NCBI GenBank assembly: GCA_020636775.1 | Contig: JACJXF010000019.1 | Coordinates: 1 to 45,826, forward strand | DNA: 45,826 bases | Reading direction: 5' to 3' | DNA from: Bacteroidales bacterium | Lineage (GTDB): Bacteria > Bacteroidota > Bacteroidia > Bacteroidales > GCA-2748055 | In this document: positions 32,850 to 41,015 of the stretch, one piece after another | How positions within the stretch are numbered: the stretch's first letter is position 1 | Layout: every line of letters begins with the position of its first letter | Position numbers and translations under genes: made by a program | Notes under the pieces: generated by a model | Database searches by the model: none | What the model saw: the letters and a program-made list of their open reading frames with translations, nothing else | Told to the model about the DNA's origin: nothing

Positions 32850-33254
32850 TTACACCAGGTCTGAGTCGTAGACCAGTACTCTTTTCCACATATGGGCCGA
32901 CTTTTCAATAAAGAGCTTGTGTAGCGGGTGGTCCTGATAAATGTCGTGTTCCTGCCGGTTTTTAAAACCCAGGTTGAGACTAAACTGATAGCTGTTTTCA
33001 ACAACTTCCCGCTTTGTACTTGCGGCAGTTCCAATAAATACATCTTCAATATTATCCATCCCGTTAATAAATTCCTTAAGATTTTTCAGGAATTGTTTTC
33101 TTTGAGTTGAGTCTTCCGGCTCATTAAGCCAGAAATATACAACATGTCTGAAAGTTATTTTCTTATCTGTATCCACAGCTTTAAGTTTTAGAAAGGGGAA
33201 ACTGCCAATTGCAACCAGCAATCCAAAGCTTTTTACAAAAAATCTTCTTTGCAT
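32850..33254 (-). CDS. Exported Dabb-domain (stress-responsive A/B barrel) protein with Tat-like signal
   Basis: A 134-residue protein. Residues 36-132 form a Dabb dimeric alpha/beta-barrel domain: FRHVVYFWLNEP at the start, NYSYQFSL-like core (ENSYQFSLNLGF) and the conserved YQDHPLHKLFI. The N-terminus MQRRFFVKSFGLLVAIGSFP carries a twin arginine followed by Phe-Phe-Val-Lys, close to the Tat consensus RRxFxK, and a weakly hydrophobic core, so export by Tat in folded form is plausible. Dabb proteins are usually cytoplasmic and of poorly known function. The domain lacks a recognisable catalytic site. Single gene; no clear promoter box. Confidence 0.82.
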   Translation of the reverse strand: MQRRFFVKSFGLLVAIGSFPFLKLKAVDTDKKITFRHVVYFWLNEPEDSTQRKQFLKNLKEFINGMDNIEDVFIGTAASTKREVVENSYQFSLNLGFKNRQEHDIYQDHPLHKLFIEKSAHMWKRVLVYDSDLV

Positions 33255-33337
33255 AGATTTAATATTACAATTGTTCGAACGACCTTAAAAATTACTATGC
33301 AAGATAAAATATTTAAATGATATTTGCTTTGTCCTTG

Positions 33338-33979
33338 TTATTGCATTCCAGGAATGGCTCCCACCTTATAGGCGTACCAAATAATCGGGGTAATCAGCAG
33401 TAAGGCTATTGCAAGGGCTGTCCAGACCGATTGTTTCATAAACCGGAAATCTTTCCCCAACACTCTTTTCCAAAAAAGCTGATCTATCAGAAATGCACCA
33501 ATAAGATTAAGGAATAGTGAAAGGTAAGGCGACTGTGTTCCAAGAAGGCTGAAAATAACTGCTGAAAGGAGAGTAAATATAATTGAAAATCCCAATACTT
33601 TGAGAGCTTCATTTCTTTTTGAAATTCTGTTAAAATTTACAGCCATCAGTATACCTCCGGCAATAACTGAAAACAACACGGAAAATACAGAGATTGACCG
33701 CATGGAATATAGCGAAGGCGACTCCTCTTTAGTAATTGTTTTTACAGCAGAGACTTCCATTTGAACAAGATCTTCCAGGAAAACAGTTTTTTCCTCAATC
33801 TTTTTTTCAAGCATCTTTTCTTCGGGCAGAGAAGGCCTGCGTTTTCTCAGTTCCCAAATTGCAGCAAGAACCGCCTCCTCATGAAAATCATCAGGTTTTT
33901 CTATATACTCCCTTAATCTTTCCTCAGGAAGCCTGCTGATTCCCTCTGAATATTCATTAGTTTTATTCGGCAATACCAT
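33338..33979 (-). CDS. Membrane protein of unknown function with acidic cytoplasmic N-terminus
   Basis: A 213-residue protein. Residues 1-85 are soluble and charged; EKPDDFHEEAVLAAIWELRK resembles the short helical 'sum of plus/minus' motif seen at the N-terminus of many Bacteroidota membrane proteins. Four transmembrane helices follow (about 95-112, 124-145, 150-170 and 188-207). I do not recognise a family or a functional site. The gap to the next minus-strand gene (34051) is about 70 bases, so co-transcription with the secreted protein upstream is possible. Confidence 0.75.
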   Translation of the reverse strand: MVLPNKTNEYSEGISRLPEERLREYIEKPDDFHEEAVLAAIWELRKRRPSLPEEKMLEKKIEEKTVFLEDLVQMEVSAVKTITKEESPSLYSMRSISVFSVLFSVIAGGILMAVNFNRISKRNEALKVLGFSIIFTLLSAVIFSLLGTQSPYLSLFLNLIGAFLIDQLFWKRVLGKDFRFMKQSVWTALAIALLLITPIIWYAYKVGAIPGMQ

Positions 33980-34050
33980 AATGTGTTAAAAATCGGTTTA
34001 TTGTAACAGTTTACTGAAGCAATATGATGTCATTGTTTCAAAATAATATA

Positions 34051-34548
34051 TTATTTCACATATTCCCTGAATTCTCCCCTCTGTCTGGCTTTCTCAAGCT
34101 TTTCCAGCTGGTTATAGGGTTTAACATGATTATCAGGGTTAAGACAGTAATCAAGCAGAATTTCAAGAGATCGGTATTTCAATTCTTTCCGATCGCCGGC
34201 TAATTCTTTGTGTTCGAGTACGTTTTTAGTAAGGGCAGCTAAAAAAATTGCAAGAAGATCTTTATTCGAATGCGTGAAATAATAAATATTCTCATCCACA
34301 TAAAAAACATAATCCGGAGTGCCGTCCATCCACATGCCCAGATAATTCAAGGCTTTTTCCCTTTCAGGTTTTGATTCGTCCAGAGCTGTATTGAGCAGAA
34401 AATTTGCCGATTCAAGTGCTTTTGGTTCAGCAGATTTATAATCCGTTTTATCATCAGGATTTGCTGTTTCAAAGCCCAGAAGGTCCTGTGAACAGACTGA
34501 TTGAACAGTTAGGAAGCCCAGGAAAATGCTTAACAAAATAATCTTCAT
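34051..34548 (-). CDS. Secreted protein of unknown function
   Basis: A 165-residue protein with a Sec signal peptide (MKIILLSIFLGFLTVQSVCSQ). The mature part is mainly helical (YKSAEPKALESANFLLNTAL, EREKALNYLGMWMDGTPDY). YVDENIYYFTHSNKDLLAIF and a charged C-terminal helix follow. The pattern, a helix-rich domain of about 140 residues, fits a small periplasmic protein; no catalytic motif or metal site is apparent. A good promoter lies directly upstream, and the next gene downstream (33338-33979) may be on the same transcript. Confidence 0.75.
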   Translation of the reverse strand: MKIILLSIFLGFLTVQSVCSQDLLGFETANPDDKTDYKSAEPKALESANFLLNTALDESKPEREKALNYLGMWMDGTPDYVFYVDENIYYFTHSNKDLLAIFLAALTKNVLEHKELAGDRKELKYRSLEILLDYCLNPDNHVKPYNQLEKLEKARQRGEFREYVK

Positions 34549-34570
34549 CCTTCAGAAAATATTTACTGAT

Positions 34571-34604
34571 CAAAGGTAAGAAATTATATTCATTCAGGGA
34601 CAAA
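34571..34604 (-). promoter_or_regulatory. Bacteroidota-type promoter for the secreted protein gene
   Basis: On the minus strand TTTG (34604-34601) is followed after 22 bases by TACCTTTG (34578-34571), perfect matches to both consensus elements. The ATG at 34548 lies about 20 bases past the expected start. Confidence 0.6.
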
Positions 34605-34734
34605 TGAAATACCCGGCAATAAAAGGATCTTATCCTGTTATTGTTATCAGTGTTTATCTTCCATCTCAAAATTTTAAATCTGTTATTAGATTTTAATGAT
34701 GGATGATATGATAATCTGAGAATATTCTGTCCGG

Positions 34735-35313
34735 TTAATAATTAATCTCTTCAAGCTCAAAATAAGCCTTTGGATGCTGGCAGGCGGGGCAATTCTCCAG
34801 GGCCTTATCGCCTTCATGCACATATCCGCAATTTGAGCATACCCAGCGTACTTTTTCCTTTTTCTGAAATACGGTTCCTTCTTCTAGGTTTTTTAGCAGC
34901 TTGAGGTATCTTTTTTCATGCTCGGCTTCAACTTTGGCAATCATTTTGAAGGCAACTGCCACCTCCGGAAATCCTTCTTCCTTTGCTATTTCAGCGAATT
35001 CCGGGTATAATTTCGTCCATTCCTCATTTTCACCCATGGCAGCAGCCTTGAGGTTTTCGGCAGTTGTACCTGTTTTACCAGCCGGATAACTTGCAGTAAT
35101 TTCAACATCTCCACCTTCAAGAAATTTAAAGAATCTTTTTCCATGTTCCTTTTCCTGATTTGCGGTTTTTTGAAATATGTTGGATATCTGAATATATCCT
35201 TCCTGCCTGGCTACTTTGGCTGCAAACTCATAACGATTACGGGCTTGTGATTCACCGGCAAATGCTTTTAGTAAATTCTGTTCTGTGCGACTTCCTTTCA
35301 GACTTTTTTCCAT
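34735..35313 (-). CDS. rbr: Rubrerythrin
   Basis: A 192-residue rubrerythrin, a non-haem di-iron peroxidase that reduces hydrogen peroxide in anaerobes. The N-terminal ferritin-like domain (1-145) supplies the di-iron ligands, including Glu21 (AGESQARNRY), Glu54 and His57 (NQEKEHG), and Glu129/His132 (VEAEHEKRY). The C-terminal rubredoxin domain holds iron with Cys159/Cys162 (WVCSNCGY) and Cys175/Cys178 (ENCPACQH). Length and domain order are standard. It starts 40 bases after the flavin reductase-rubredoxin gene on the same strand, so that protein is a likely electron donor. Confidence 0.97.
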   Translation of the reverse strand: MEKSLKGSRTEQNLLKAFAGESQARNRYEFAAKVARQEGYIQISNIFQKTANQEKEHGKRFFKFLEGGDVEITASYPAGKTGTTAENLKAAAMGENEEWTKLYPEFAEIAKEEGFPEVAVAFKMIAKVEAEHEKRYLKLLKNLEEGTVFQKKEKVRWVCSNCGYVHEGDKALENCPACQHPKAYFELEEINY

Positions 35314-35353
35314 GATATAAGGTTTTTAAATTATTGTGGCTGTTTAAGGTTTT

Positions 35354-36046
35354 CTATTTTACTTTTACAAAATCAGACTTCTCGGTTCCGCATGTGGGGC
35401 AAACCCAATCGTCCGGAATATCTTCAAACCGGGTCCCGGGCGCAATGCCTCCATCCGGATCTCCAACAGCCGGATCATATACATATCCGCAGGCCGGACA
35501 ATAGTATTTATCGGACCCGCTGTCTTTCTTTTGCTTACTCTCATCAATGTAAGTAGGAGCATTTTTGGGAGCCTTTCCTTTCTTCACATCCCTGTAAAAG
35601 GCATAGGTAAGAGGTTCTTTGTCGGGCATTAATAATTCATAATCAATCAGCTCGGCAATGAACAGCATATGGCTTCCAACATCATAACTATCAATGAGTT
35701 TGCACTCAAACCATGCAACAGTATTGTTAAGCAGGATGGGAGCTCCTGTTTTTCCGGTTTTGAAATTTACATTTTTGAATTTGTCAGTATCCTTTCCGGA
35801 ACGATAGCCAAAACTTCCAATTATATCCGGACCCGTGTCTTTTTCAAGGACGGAAATTGAAAATGCCTTATGCCCGGCGATTAATCCCAGGGTGAAATTA
35901 TCCTTGCTACAGGAAATGGCAAATCGGGGAGGTTCTGATGTTACCTGAAATACAGTATTTGAGATGTAACCATTATATTTATTTTTGGTTCCTGCGCAAA
36001 CTGCGTATAATCCATAGCTTATCTTAAAAAACGCTTCGAAATTCAT
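35354..36046 (-). CDS. Flavin reductase-rubredoxin fusion (high-molecular-weight rubredoxin type)
   Basis: A 230-residue two-domain protein. Residues 1-160 are an FMN-binding flavin-reductase-like domain (ISYGLYAVCAGTKNKYNGYI at the start, then VFQVTSEPPRFAISCSKDN). Residues 180-230 are a rubredoxin with Cys183/Cys186 (YYCPACGYVYDP) and Cys216/Cys219 (DWVCPTCG). This arrangement matches high-molecular-weight rubredoxin, known in Moorella as the NADH-dependent electron carrier feeding a flavodiiron protein. Here the downstream partner is rubrerythrin, 40 bases away, so electrons probably pass NAD(P)H-FMN-rubredoxin-rubrerythrin to peroxide. No perfect promoter box was found upstream. Confidence 0.93.
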   Translation of the reverse strand: MNFEAFFKISYGLYAVCAGTKNKYNGYISNTVFQVTSEPPRFAISCSKDNFTLGLIAGHKAFSISVLEKDTGPDIIGSFGYRSGKDTDKFKNVNFKTGKTGAPILLNNTVAWFECKLIDSYDVGSHMLFIAELIDYELLMPDKEPLTYAFYRDVKKGKAPKNAPTYIDESKQKKDSGSDKYYCPACGYVYDPAVGDPDGGIAPGTRFEDIPDDWVCPTCGTEKSDFVKVK

Positions 36047-36201
36047 TGTCTGGCTTATCTGTTTTTTTCAATAACAAGATAAGGTGAAACAGAGAAATTT
36101 AATATGATTAGCAGCAGCTTTTTTGATTCCAATGCCTATTTATAATGCATATAAAATGTATAAATCATTTTGAGAAAGAATTTTATCAGGCAATGAAATC
36201 C

Positions 36202-37119
36202 TTAACCAAAAGGGATGGACGAATCAAAATCAGGCAAATAATTTTCCGGACTTTCAATTTCCTGCAACCAGCCATTTTCCATTCCGAGTAGTTCCATTTC
36301 CTTTGTTATTTCCTTGTATTCGTAAATTGTTATTTTTCGGTTAAGGGGAGGGAATAGCACTTTCCCTTCGATGGGGTAATATTGAGACATCAGGGAAACA
36401 TTCATACGCGGTGAAATTTCCCTGGCAATATAGCGCAGTATTTCCTTACTGTTTTCAGGCTTTCCCGGGAGAATGAGATGGCGTATCACTATGCCATTTT
36501 CTGCAATTCCCCGTTCATTTAAACGTAAGACGTTTCCTTTTTGTCTGTACATTTCCTGAATAGCTTTGCCGGCAACCTCCGGATAATCCTCAGAATCCGA
36601 ATATTGCAGGGATAATGAAGAGTCCATATATTTAAAATCAGGCAGATACACGTCTACATAATTTTCCAGATCCCTGAGAGTTTCTACTTTGTCGTATGCA
36701 TTCGTGTTATATACCACTATTGGTTTATATCCCTTTTTGTTTACTGCATCAATAATGGCTTTCATCTGAAGCACCATATGCGAAGGAGAAACAAATCCAA
36801 GGCTTTCAGCTCCTTTATCAAGTATTGCAATGATTTCATCGACAATAGTATCCAGTGTTTTGATTTTGGGTTTTAGATGTGAATTTTTGCAGGAAATCAG
36901 GAAATTCTGACAATAGACACATTGCAAATTGCAGTGGTAAAAGAAAACATTGCATATCCCGTTTTCTCCACCAATAACAGGCTCTTCACCCTTATGGAGA
37001 GTAATGGATGCTATTTCAAATCCCGGACCGGAACTGCAATATCCATGCTTGCCGGCATTCCTTTTTGCACGACAGTTTCTTGGACATATGGTACATGAAT
37101 CAAATTCGGGATACTGCAT
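36202..37119 (-). CDS. PflX-like radical SAM protein
   Basis: A 305-residue radical SAM enzyme. The cluster motif CxxxCxxC is Cys63/Cys67/Cys70 in FFYHCNLQCVYCQNF. Upstream lies a second cysteine set, Cys9, Cys12, Cys16 and Cys28 (CTICPRNCRAKR, then YCSSG), characteristic of the PflX/COG1313 group, which resembles pyruvate formate-lyase activating enzymes. The substrate of this group is unknown; no glycyl-radical enzyme or AMMECR1/Memo-like gene is next to it here. It may bind a second iron-sulfur cluster or another metal through the N-terminal cysteines. It appears to be a single gene. Confidence 0.9.
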   Translation of the reverse strand: MQYPEFDSCTICPRNCRAKRNAGKHGYCSSGPGFEIASITLHKGEEPVIGGENGICNVFFYHCNLQCVYCQNFLISCKNSHLKPKIKTLDTIVDEIIAILDKGAESLGFVSPSHMVLQMKAIIDAVNKKGYKPIVVYNTNAYDKVETLRDLENYVDVYLPDFKYMDSSLSLQYSDSEDYPEVAGKAIQEMYRQKGNVLRLNERGIAENGIVIRHLILPGKPENSKEILRYIAREISPRMNVSLMSQYYPIEGKVLFPPLNRKITIYEYKEITKEMELLGMENGWLQEIESPENYLPDFDSSIPFG

Positions 37120-37301
37120 TGATTATGTTTACAGGAATAGAAAACTTCTTTACAAAGGAATAAAAATATTGCACAGAAACAGGAATGGAGAATAGGGATT
37201 TTTTGAAATTTTAATTGCAGATTCTGTCTTCAGCTGTAAAGGAATTACAAAACAATTATTTTTTGTAATAGCTCGATGAATTTCATTGTGTTCCCTTATT
37301 T

Positions 37302-38585
37302 TTAACTTGATTCCGGTTGTCCGGAAATTTTCCTGTATACCTCACAGCTTCTTCTGCTCCTGAAGCCAAGGTATTTTTGCAACTCATCTTCTTTCATTCC
37401 TCCGGATACCATGTGACTGGCAAAACTATGTCTTAATGTTCTGGGGCTGACCTGATTTGTCTGACTGGATTTTGAGAAATATTTTTTCACGACTTTTTGA
37501 ATACTTCTCTCACTGTAATTTTTCCCCTTACGTCCCTCAAATAAATAGTTCAGTGGATTAAAGCAAGTGATGTATTCTTCAATTTGATTTATCAATTCCG
37601 CAGGAACAGGAATCCGGCGATCGGCTTTGTACTTGCCTCCTGAAATGAATATTTCATGTGTTTGAGGGAGAATATCCTTGACCTGCAGCCTGATGGTTTC
37701 ACTGACGCTTATTCCGCTATAAAACATGGTTTTCAAAAGTGTTCTGTGCTTAATATTCGCTATGGATCGGCTCACCTGCTCTATTTCTTTTCGACTAAGA
37801 ACAACAGGCAGAGAATTTTCTTTTACCGGCTTTTTAATTTCAAGATTCTCCATTGAAGGCCCGGTTATGAATTTTCGGTAGGCTTTTAAAGAACTTATTA
37901 GCTGAGTATAGTAGGTTCTGGAATATGATTTCCGCATTTGCACCTCATTGAGAAAATTACTGATATCCTGGTTTGAAATAGTCATCTCACTTTTTCTAAA
38001 TGCGATGTATTTTTTGACGTTATAGGCGTATTGTTTAATACTACGCTCACTATATGCTTTTTTCCTGAGCCATGATTTGAATTTTTCTTCGTTTCTGAAA
38101 TGATGGTTCACAGTAATTTCCATTTGAATACTAAAGTTGTTTTTTCTCAGCTCTGAAATAAACGGGTCATAATGTTCGAGCGGGATATTCAGCCGGCAAT
38201 TACTATCACTCTTCCTTTTTGCATGAATACCCTGAGCTGATGCAATTTTAATTACTTCCGGAAGATGTCCTGACCGAATAAAAATTCTCTGATTTTTGTA
38301 ATTCGTCCTAATCAGAATTTTCTTATCCTGCAGAATTTCATCTACCTTAAGATCATGATAATTTCTACTTATATCATAAAACCTGAACTCTCTGGGAAAT
38401 ACACAATTGAAATATGCAACATGATTTGGAAATACAGGCAGAATCCACGAATGCAGGTGCCGGCTCCACATACTGCCGGGTAATCTTCCTGCAATTGCAT
38501 CAAAATTGCTTTGACCTTCTTCAGCAATTAGCCGGATGCGAGACTCATTATTATATAGTATCCTTTGGGTTTTTATTATTCCCAT
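37302..38585 (-). CDS. Tyrosine recombinase-family protein with degenerate active site
   Basis: A 427-residue integrase-like protein. Residues about 165-240 are the SAM-like core-binding domain (YSERSIKQYAYNVKKYIAFR) and 262-420 the catalytic fold. The first arginine of 'GLRxSE' is Ser293 (GISVSE), the His of 'HxLR' is Arg382 (PRTLRHS; Arg385 kept), and the His of 'LGHxS' is Phe408 (LGFRS). The nucleophile Tyr417 (EVYRKI) and a lysine in GGKYK remain. Three of the usual six catalytic residues are therefore replaced although the frame is intact. The first 160 residues look like two copies of a W/IP-type module (MWSRHLHSWILP; RLNIPLEHYDP) as in other Bacteroidota integrases. No att-like repeats or cargo genes were seen, so a DNA-binding role is possible. 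Confidence 0.85.
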   Translation of the reverse strand: MGIIKTQRILYNNESRIRLIAEEGQSNFDAIAGRLPGSMWSRHLHSWILPVFPNHVAYFNCVFPREFRFYDISRNYHDLKVDEILQDKKILIRTNYKNQRIFIRSGHLPEVIKIASAQGIHAKRKSDSNCRLNIPLEHYDPFISELRKNNFSIQMEITVNHHFRNEEKFKSWLRKKAYSERSIKQYAYNVKKYIAFRKSEMTISNQDISNFLNEVQMRKSYSRTYYTQLISSLKAYRKFITGPSMENLEIKKPVKENSLPVVLSRKEIEQVSRSIANIKHRTLLKTMFYSGISVSETIRLQVKDILPQTHEIFISGGKYKADRRIPVPAELINQIEEYITCFNPLNYLFEGRKGKNYSERSIQKVVKKYFSKSSQTNQVSPRTLRHSFASHMVSGGMKEDELQKYLGFRSRRSCEVYRKISGQPESS

Positions 38586-38810
38586 GACATTTTCTTCCTT
38601 TATGTCATGAAATTTAAAATCTAGTACACCGGGATAAGTTTTTTACTGATTATGGGATTTTTTTTTGGGAAGCACATAATATAATAATCAAAAAGGTCCG
38701 GGATAATTGCTAAGGTCTGAAAAAGAAAGCGTGAAATCCGGAACCGGAAATTTTCGTAAGGTAAATGTGAGGCCAGATAGGAGATATAGTTGTTTCCTGA
38801 TAATAAGAAA

Positions 38811-39515
38811 TTACCCTCTTGCGGCAATTTCCTTAAGTACATCCATTTTAGGAATGGTGATTCTTCTACCATCAATTACTATAATTCCGTCTTTTTCCAG
38901 TTCTTTTAAAATACGAATGGCACTGTCTTTCGAGAGGGCTGTCATGTCGGCCAGATCCTGTCTGGAAATTGAGAGCTCAAAATCATCACTGTGATAAATA
39001 TCCTCTGCAAAATACAATAAGGCATCAGCAATTTTTCCATGCATTTGTTTCTGGGTGAGGCTGATAAGTTTATCATACATCATGGACCTTTTGGCACTCA
39101 TGTGCTCAAAAAACCTGGTGTTAAAGGCCATATTCATTTTTAACACCTTTTTGAAGTTCTCTACATTAATGAAACAAACAGTGCAAGGTTCAAGTGCAGT
39201 AACTGAAAAATGAAATCGCTGGTCCATAAATATACCGGGACCTTCAAGGATAGAGTAGGGGCCGGCAAGTTTTAATAACAGGTTCCGGTCGTTAATGCCT
39301 TCAATGTAAACTTTGGCATATCCACTGGTCAGGTTGATTATATGAGTGAGATTGGTTCCCTGCTTTGCAATATTTTCCCCTGCTTTAAATTGCACTTCAT
39401 ATCGGTCTTCATTTAAAATGATTGTCTCTTCCGGTGTTAATAACCTGAAAAATTCGGATTTTTGATTACAGTCTTCGCAATTCTTACAGTGTACCGATTT
39501 CTTGAAAAGCGTCAT
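38811..39515 (-). CDS. Crp/Fnr-family regulator with FNR-like cysteine cluster
   Basis: A 234-residue transcription factor. The N-terminus holds Cys10, Cys13 and Cys16 (VHCKNCEDCNQKS), and Cys111 (EPCTVCF) lies where FNR has its fourth ligand, so a [4Fe-4S] oxygen-sensing cluster is likely. The cyclic-nucleotide-fold domain covers about 30-150 (EVQFKAGENIAKQGTNLTHI) and a winged helix-turn-helix about 165-225 (SRQDLADMTALSKDSAIRIL). The recognition helix reads D--IR where E. coli FNR has E--SR, so its operator may differ. It is divergent from the cytochrome cassette and is the obvious candidate regulator; that link is inference from position. A -7 box lies 38 bases upstream of its ATG. Confidence 0.9.
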   Translation of the reverse strand: MTLFKKSVHCKNCEDCNQKSEFFRLLTPEETIILNEDRYEVQFKAGENIAKQGTNLTHIINLTSGYAKVYIEGINDRNLLLKLAGPYSILEGPGIFMDQRFHFSVTALEPCTVCFINVENFKKVLKMNMAFNTRFFEHMSAKRSMMYDKLISLTQKQMHGKIADALLYFAEDIYHSDDFELSISRQDLADMTALSKDSAIRILKELEKDGIIVIDGRRITIPKMDVLKEIAARG

Positions 39516-39552
39516 AAAGGAATAGCATTAATAGTTTAGGTTTATCTGATTT

Positions 39553-39560
39553 CAAAGATA
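39553..39560 (-). promoter_or_regulatory. -7 promoter box (TATCTTTG) for the Fnr-like gene
   Basis: Minus-strand 39560-39553 is TATCTTTG, a perfect TAnnTTTG match, about 38 bases upstream of the ATG at 39515. No clear -33 TTTG accompanies it; the region upstream is AT-rich. Confidence 0.5.
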
Positions 39561-39635
39561 AATTAAATAATGAATTATATATTCTTTTTTATCGCTAAAA
39601 GTCATTTTACTTTATGTTTTATATCGTTCACGGAT

Positions 39636-39680
39636 TTGATATGTATCGTGCATAGTCCACGCATATTTTGATTAATATTG
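39636..39680 (+). promoter_or_regulatory. Candidate promoter and FNR-like site of the cytochrome cassette
   Basis: TTGAT-ATGT-ATCGT (39636-39649) resembles the FNR box TTGATnnnnATCAA: the left half is perfect and the right half matches three of five. About 24 bases further, TAATATTG (39673-39680) differs from the -7 consensus TAnnTTTG at one position and is followed by CA. If transcription starts near 39686, the dyad is centred about 43 bases upstream, close to the -41.5 position used by FNR activators. The regulator's recognition helix differs from E. coli FNR, so the site is tentative. Confidence 0.35.
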
Positions 39681-39727
39681 CACTTTGAGGCATTCAAATA
39701 ATTTTAACTTTGACAAATACACAAATA

Positions 39728-40123
39728 ATGAATATGAGACATAATCCAAGTAATTTCCGGATACTAAAAACTATGGCATTTGGCCTGGTTTTTCTTGTGG
39801 TAATGATAGCTGGATGTGAAAAATATGTTATTCCGGGTCCGAATATTGATCCGGGTGTTGAACTGCTTTTCTCAACCGATATTTTACCAATTTTCACAAA
39901 AAATAATTGTGCTGCCTGTCACCCCGCATTGCACCAGCCTGATTTTGCTCCGGCAAATGCGTATACCTCTTTAACTTCCGGTGGATATATTAATACTGAC
40001 AACCCGGAGTCGAGTAAATTGTATGATCATCTTAAAAATGCATCCTCCCACAAATCAAAGGCAAGCGAAGAAGAGAAACTCAAAATACTTACCTGGATTC
40101 AGCAGGGTGCAAAAAACAACTAA
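39728..40123 (+). CDS. Monohaem c-type cytochrome lipoprotein
   Basis: A 131-residue lipoprotein from the ATG at 39728; the frame can be extended to a TTG at 39710 but the ATG gives a normal signal. Lipidated Cys30 is in VVMIAGC. The single haem site CAACH (61-65, NNCAACHPALH) is preceded by FSTDILPIFTK and followed by YTSLTSGGYINTDNPESSKL and ILTWIQQGAKNN. This pattern belongs to the small class-I-like cytochrome domain common in Bacteroidota and Planctomycetes. It is the first gene of the cassette, 33 bases before the DUF5777 barrel, and could be an outer-membrane electron-transfer lipoprotein. No distal methionine ligand is obvious. Confidence 0.88.
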   Translation: MNMRHNPSNFRILKTMAFGLVFLVVMIAGCEKYVIPGPNIDPGVELLFSTDILPIFTKNNCAACHPALHQPDFAPANAYTSLTSGGYINTDNPESSKLYDHLKNASSHKSKASEEEKLKILTWIQQGAKNN

Positions 40124-40156
40124 TTAAAATTTACAAAAATCCCTAAAAATAAAATC

Positions 40157-40990
40157 ATGAAAACTATACTTTCGATATTATTGTTATTTGTTCCGGTATT
40201 CGCAATTATGGCTCAGGACGATGCTGCTCTTGCAGATCCTGCTTTCGAAGCTCCAATGTTAATTGATAACCCGACGGTTGTTAATCCTTATAAAGGCGGA
40301 TTGGAATTTGTAATTCAGCACCGATTTGGTACAGTAAAAAATGGAATTACCGACATTTTTGGCATCTATGCTCCCTCTAATATCCGTATGGGATTCCGAT
40401 ATGGGATTTCCGATAAATTAATGATTGGTGTTGGATCCACCAAAGACTATAAATTACAGGATGTAAACTGGAAATATTCCTTACTGCAGCAGACTGCTTC
40501 AGGAAAAATGCCGGTTTCTCTTAGTTATTATGGCAATGTGGTTCTCGATGCAAGGGCAAATGATGCTTTCGGACCCTCAGAGCAATACCGCGATATTCAT
40601 CGTTTCTCCTATTTTACTGAGTTAATTGTTGCCCGCAGATTCAATGACAAATTTTCATTCCAGGTAGCTCCGGGATTTTTCTATGTGAATGCAGTTGAAG
40701 AAGGACTTAAAAATGCCAACTTTTCAATTCATGCAGGTGGTCGCGCTAAAATCATCGGATACAATTCCCTGGTTTTTGAATATGATCAGTTACTTACCAA
40801 GCAGGATATTGCCACTCAACCTAAACCAAACTTAAGTCTTGGATATGAGATTGGTACAGGCACACATGCCTTCCAGGTTTTTGTAGCCAATTATTCAGGT
40901 CTGATCGGACAGAGAAATCTGCTGTACAATACCAATGATTTTTCAAAGGGTGAATTTTTGGTTGGATTTAATATTACCGTTAGATTTTAG
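40157..40990 (+). CDS. DUF5777-family outer-membrane beta-barrel protein
   Basis: A 277-residue secreted protein with signal MKTILSILLLFVPVFAIMAQ. The motifs FVIQHRFGTVKNGITDIFGI and APSNIRMGFRYGISDKLMIG mark the DUF5777 family of predicted beta-barrels, and the C-terminus ends in a strand with terminal Phe (GEFLVGFNITVRF), the BAM-recognition signal. DUF5777 genes are often found beside small cytochromes in Bacteroidota. Here the gene sits between the monohaem lipoprotein (33-base gap) and the seven-haem cytochrome (25-base gap). One hypothesis is that it forms the pore of a porin-cytochrome conduit across the outer membrane; a structural role only is also possible. Confidence 0.88.
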   Translation: MKTILSILLLFVPVFAIMAQDDAALADPAFEAPMLIDNPTVVNPYKGGLEFVIQHRFGTVKNGITDIFGIYAPSNIRMGFRYGISDKLMIGVGSTKDYKLQDVNWKYSLLQQTASGKMPVSLSYYGNVVLDARANDAFGPSEQYRDIHRFSYFTELIVARRFNDKFSFQVAPGFFYVNAVEEGLKNANFSIHAGGRAKIIGYNSLVFEYDQLLTKQDIATQPKPNLSLGYEIGTGTHAFQVFVANYSGLIGQRNLLYNTNDFSKGEFLVGFNITVRF

Positions 40991-41015
40991 AAACCTGACA
41001 TAAATCAATTTTTCA

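Noticed and set aside
37302..38585. Integrated mobile element around the recombinase
   Set aside because: No tRNA, att-like direct repeats, excisionase, mobilisation genes or composition change is seen on either side.
38621..38875. 84-codon minus-strand ORF downstream of the Fnr-like gene
   Set aside because: It overlaps the 3' end of the well-supported Fnr-like gene in another frame and shows no recognisable domain.
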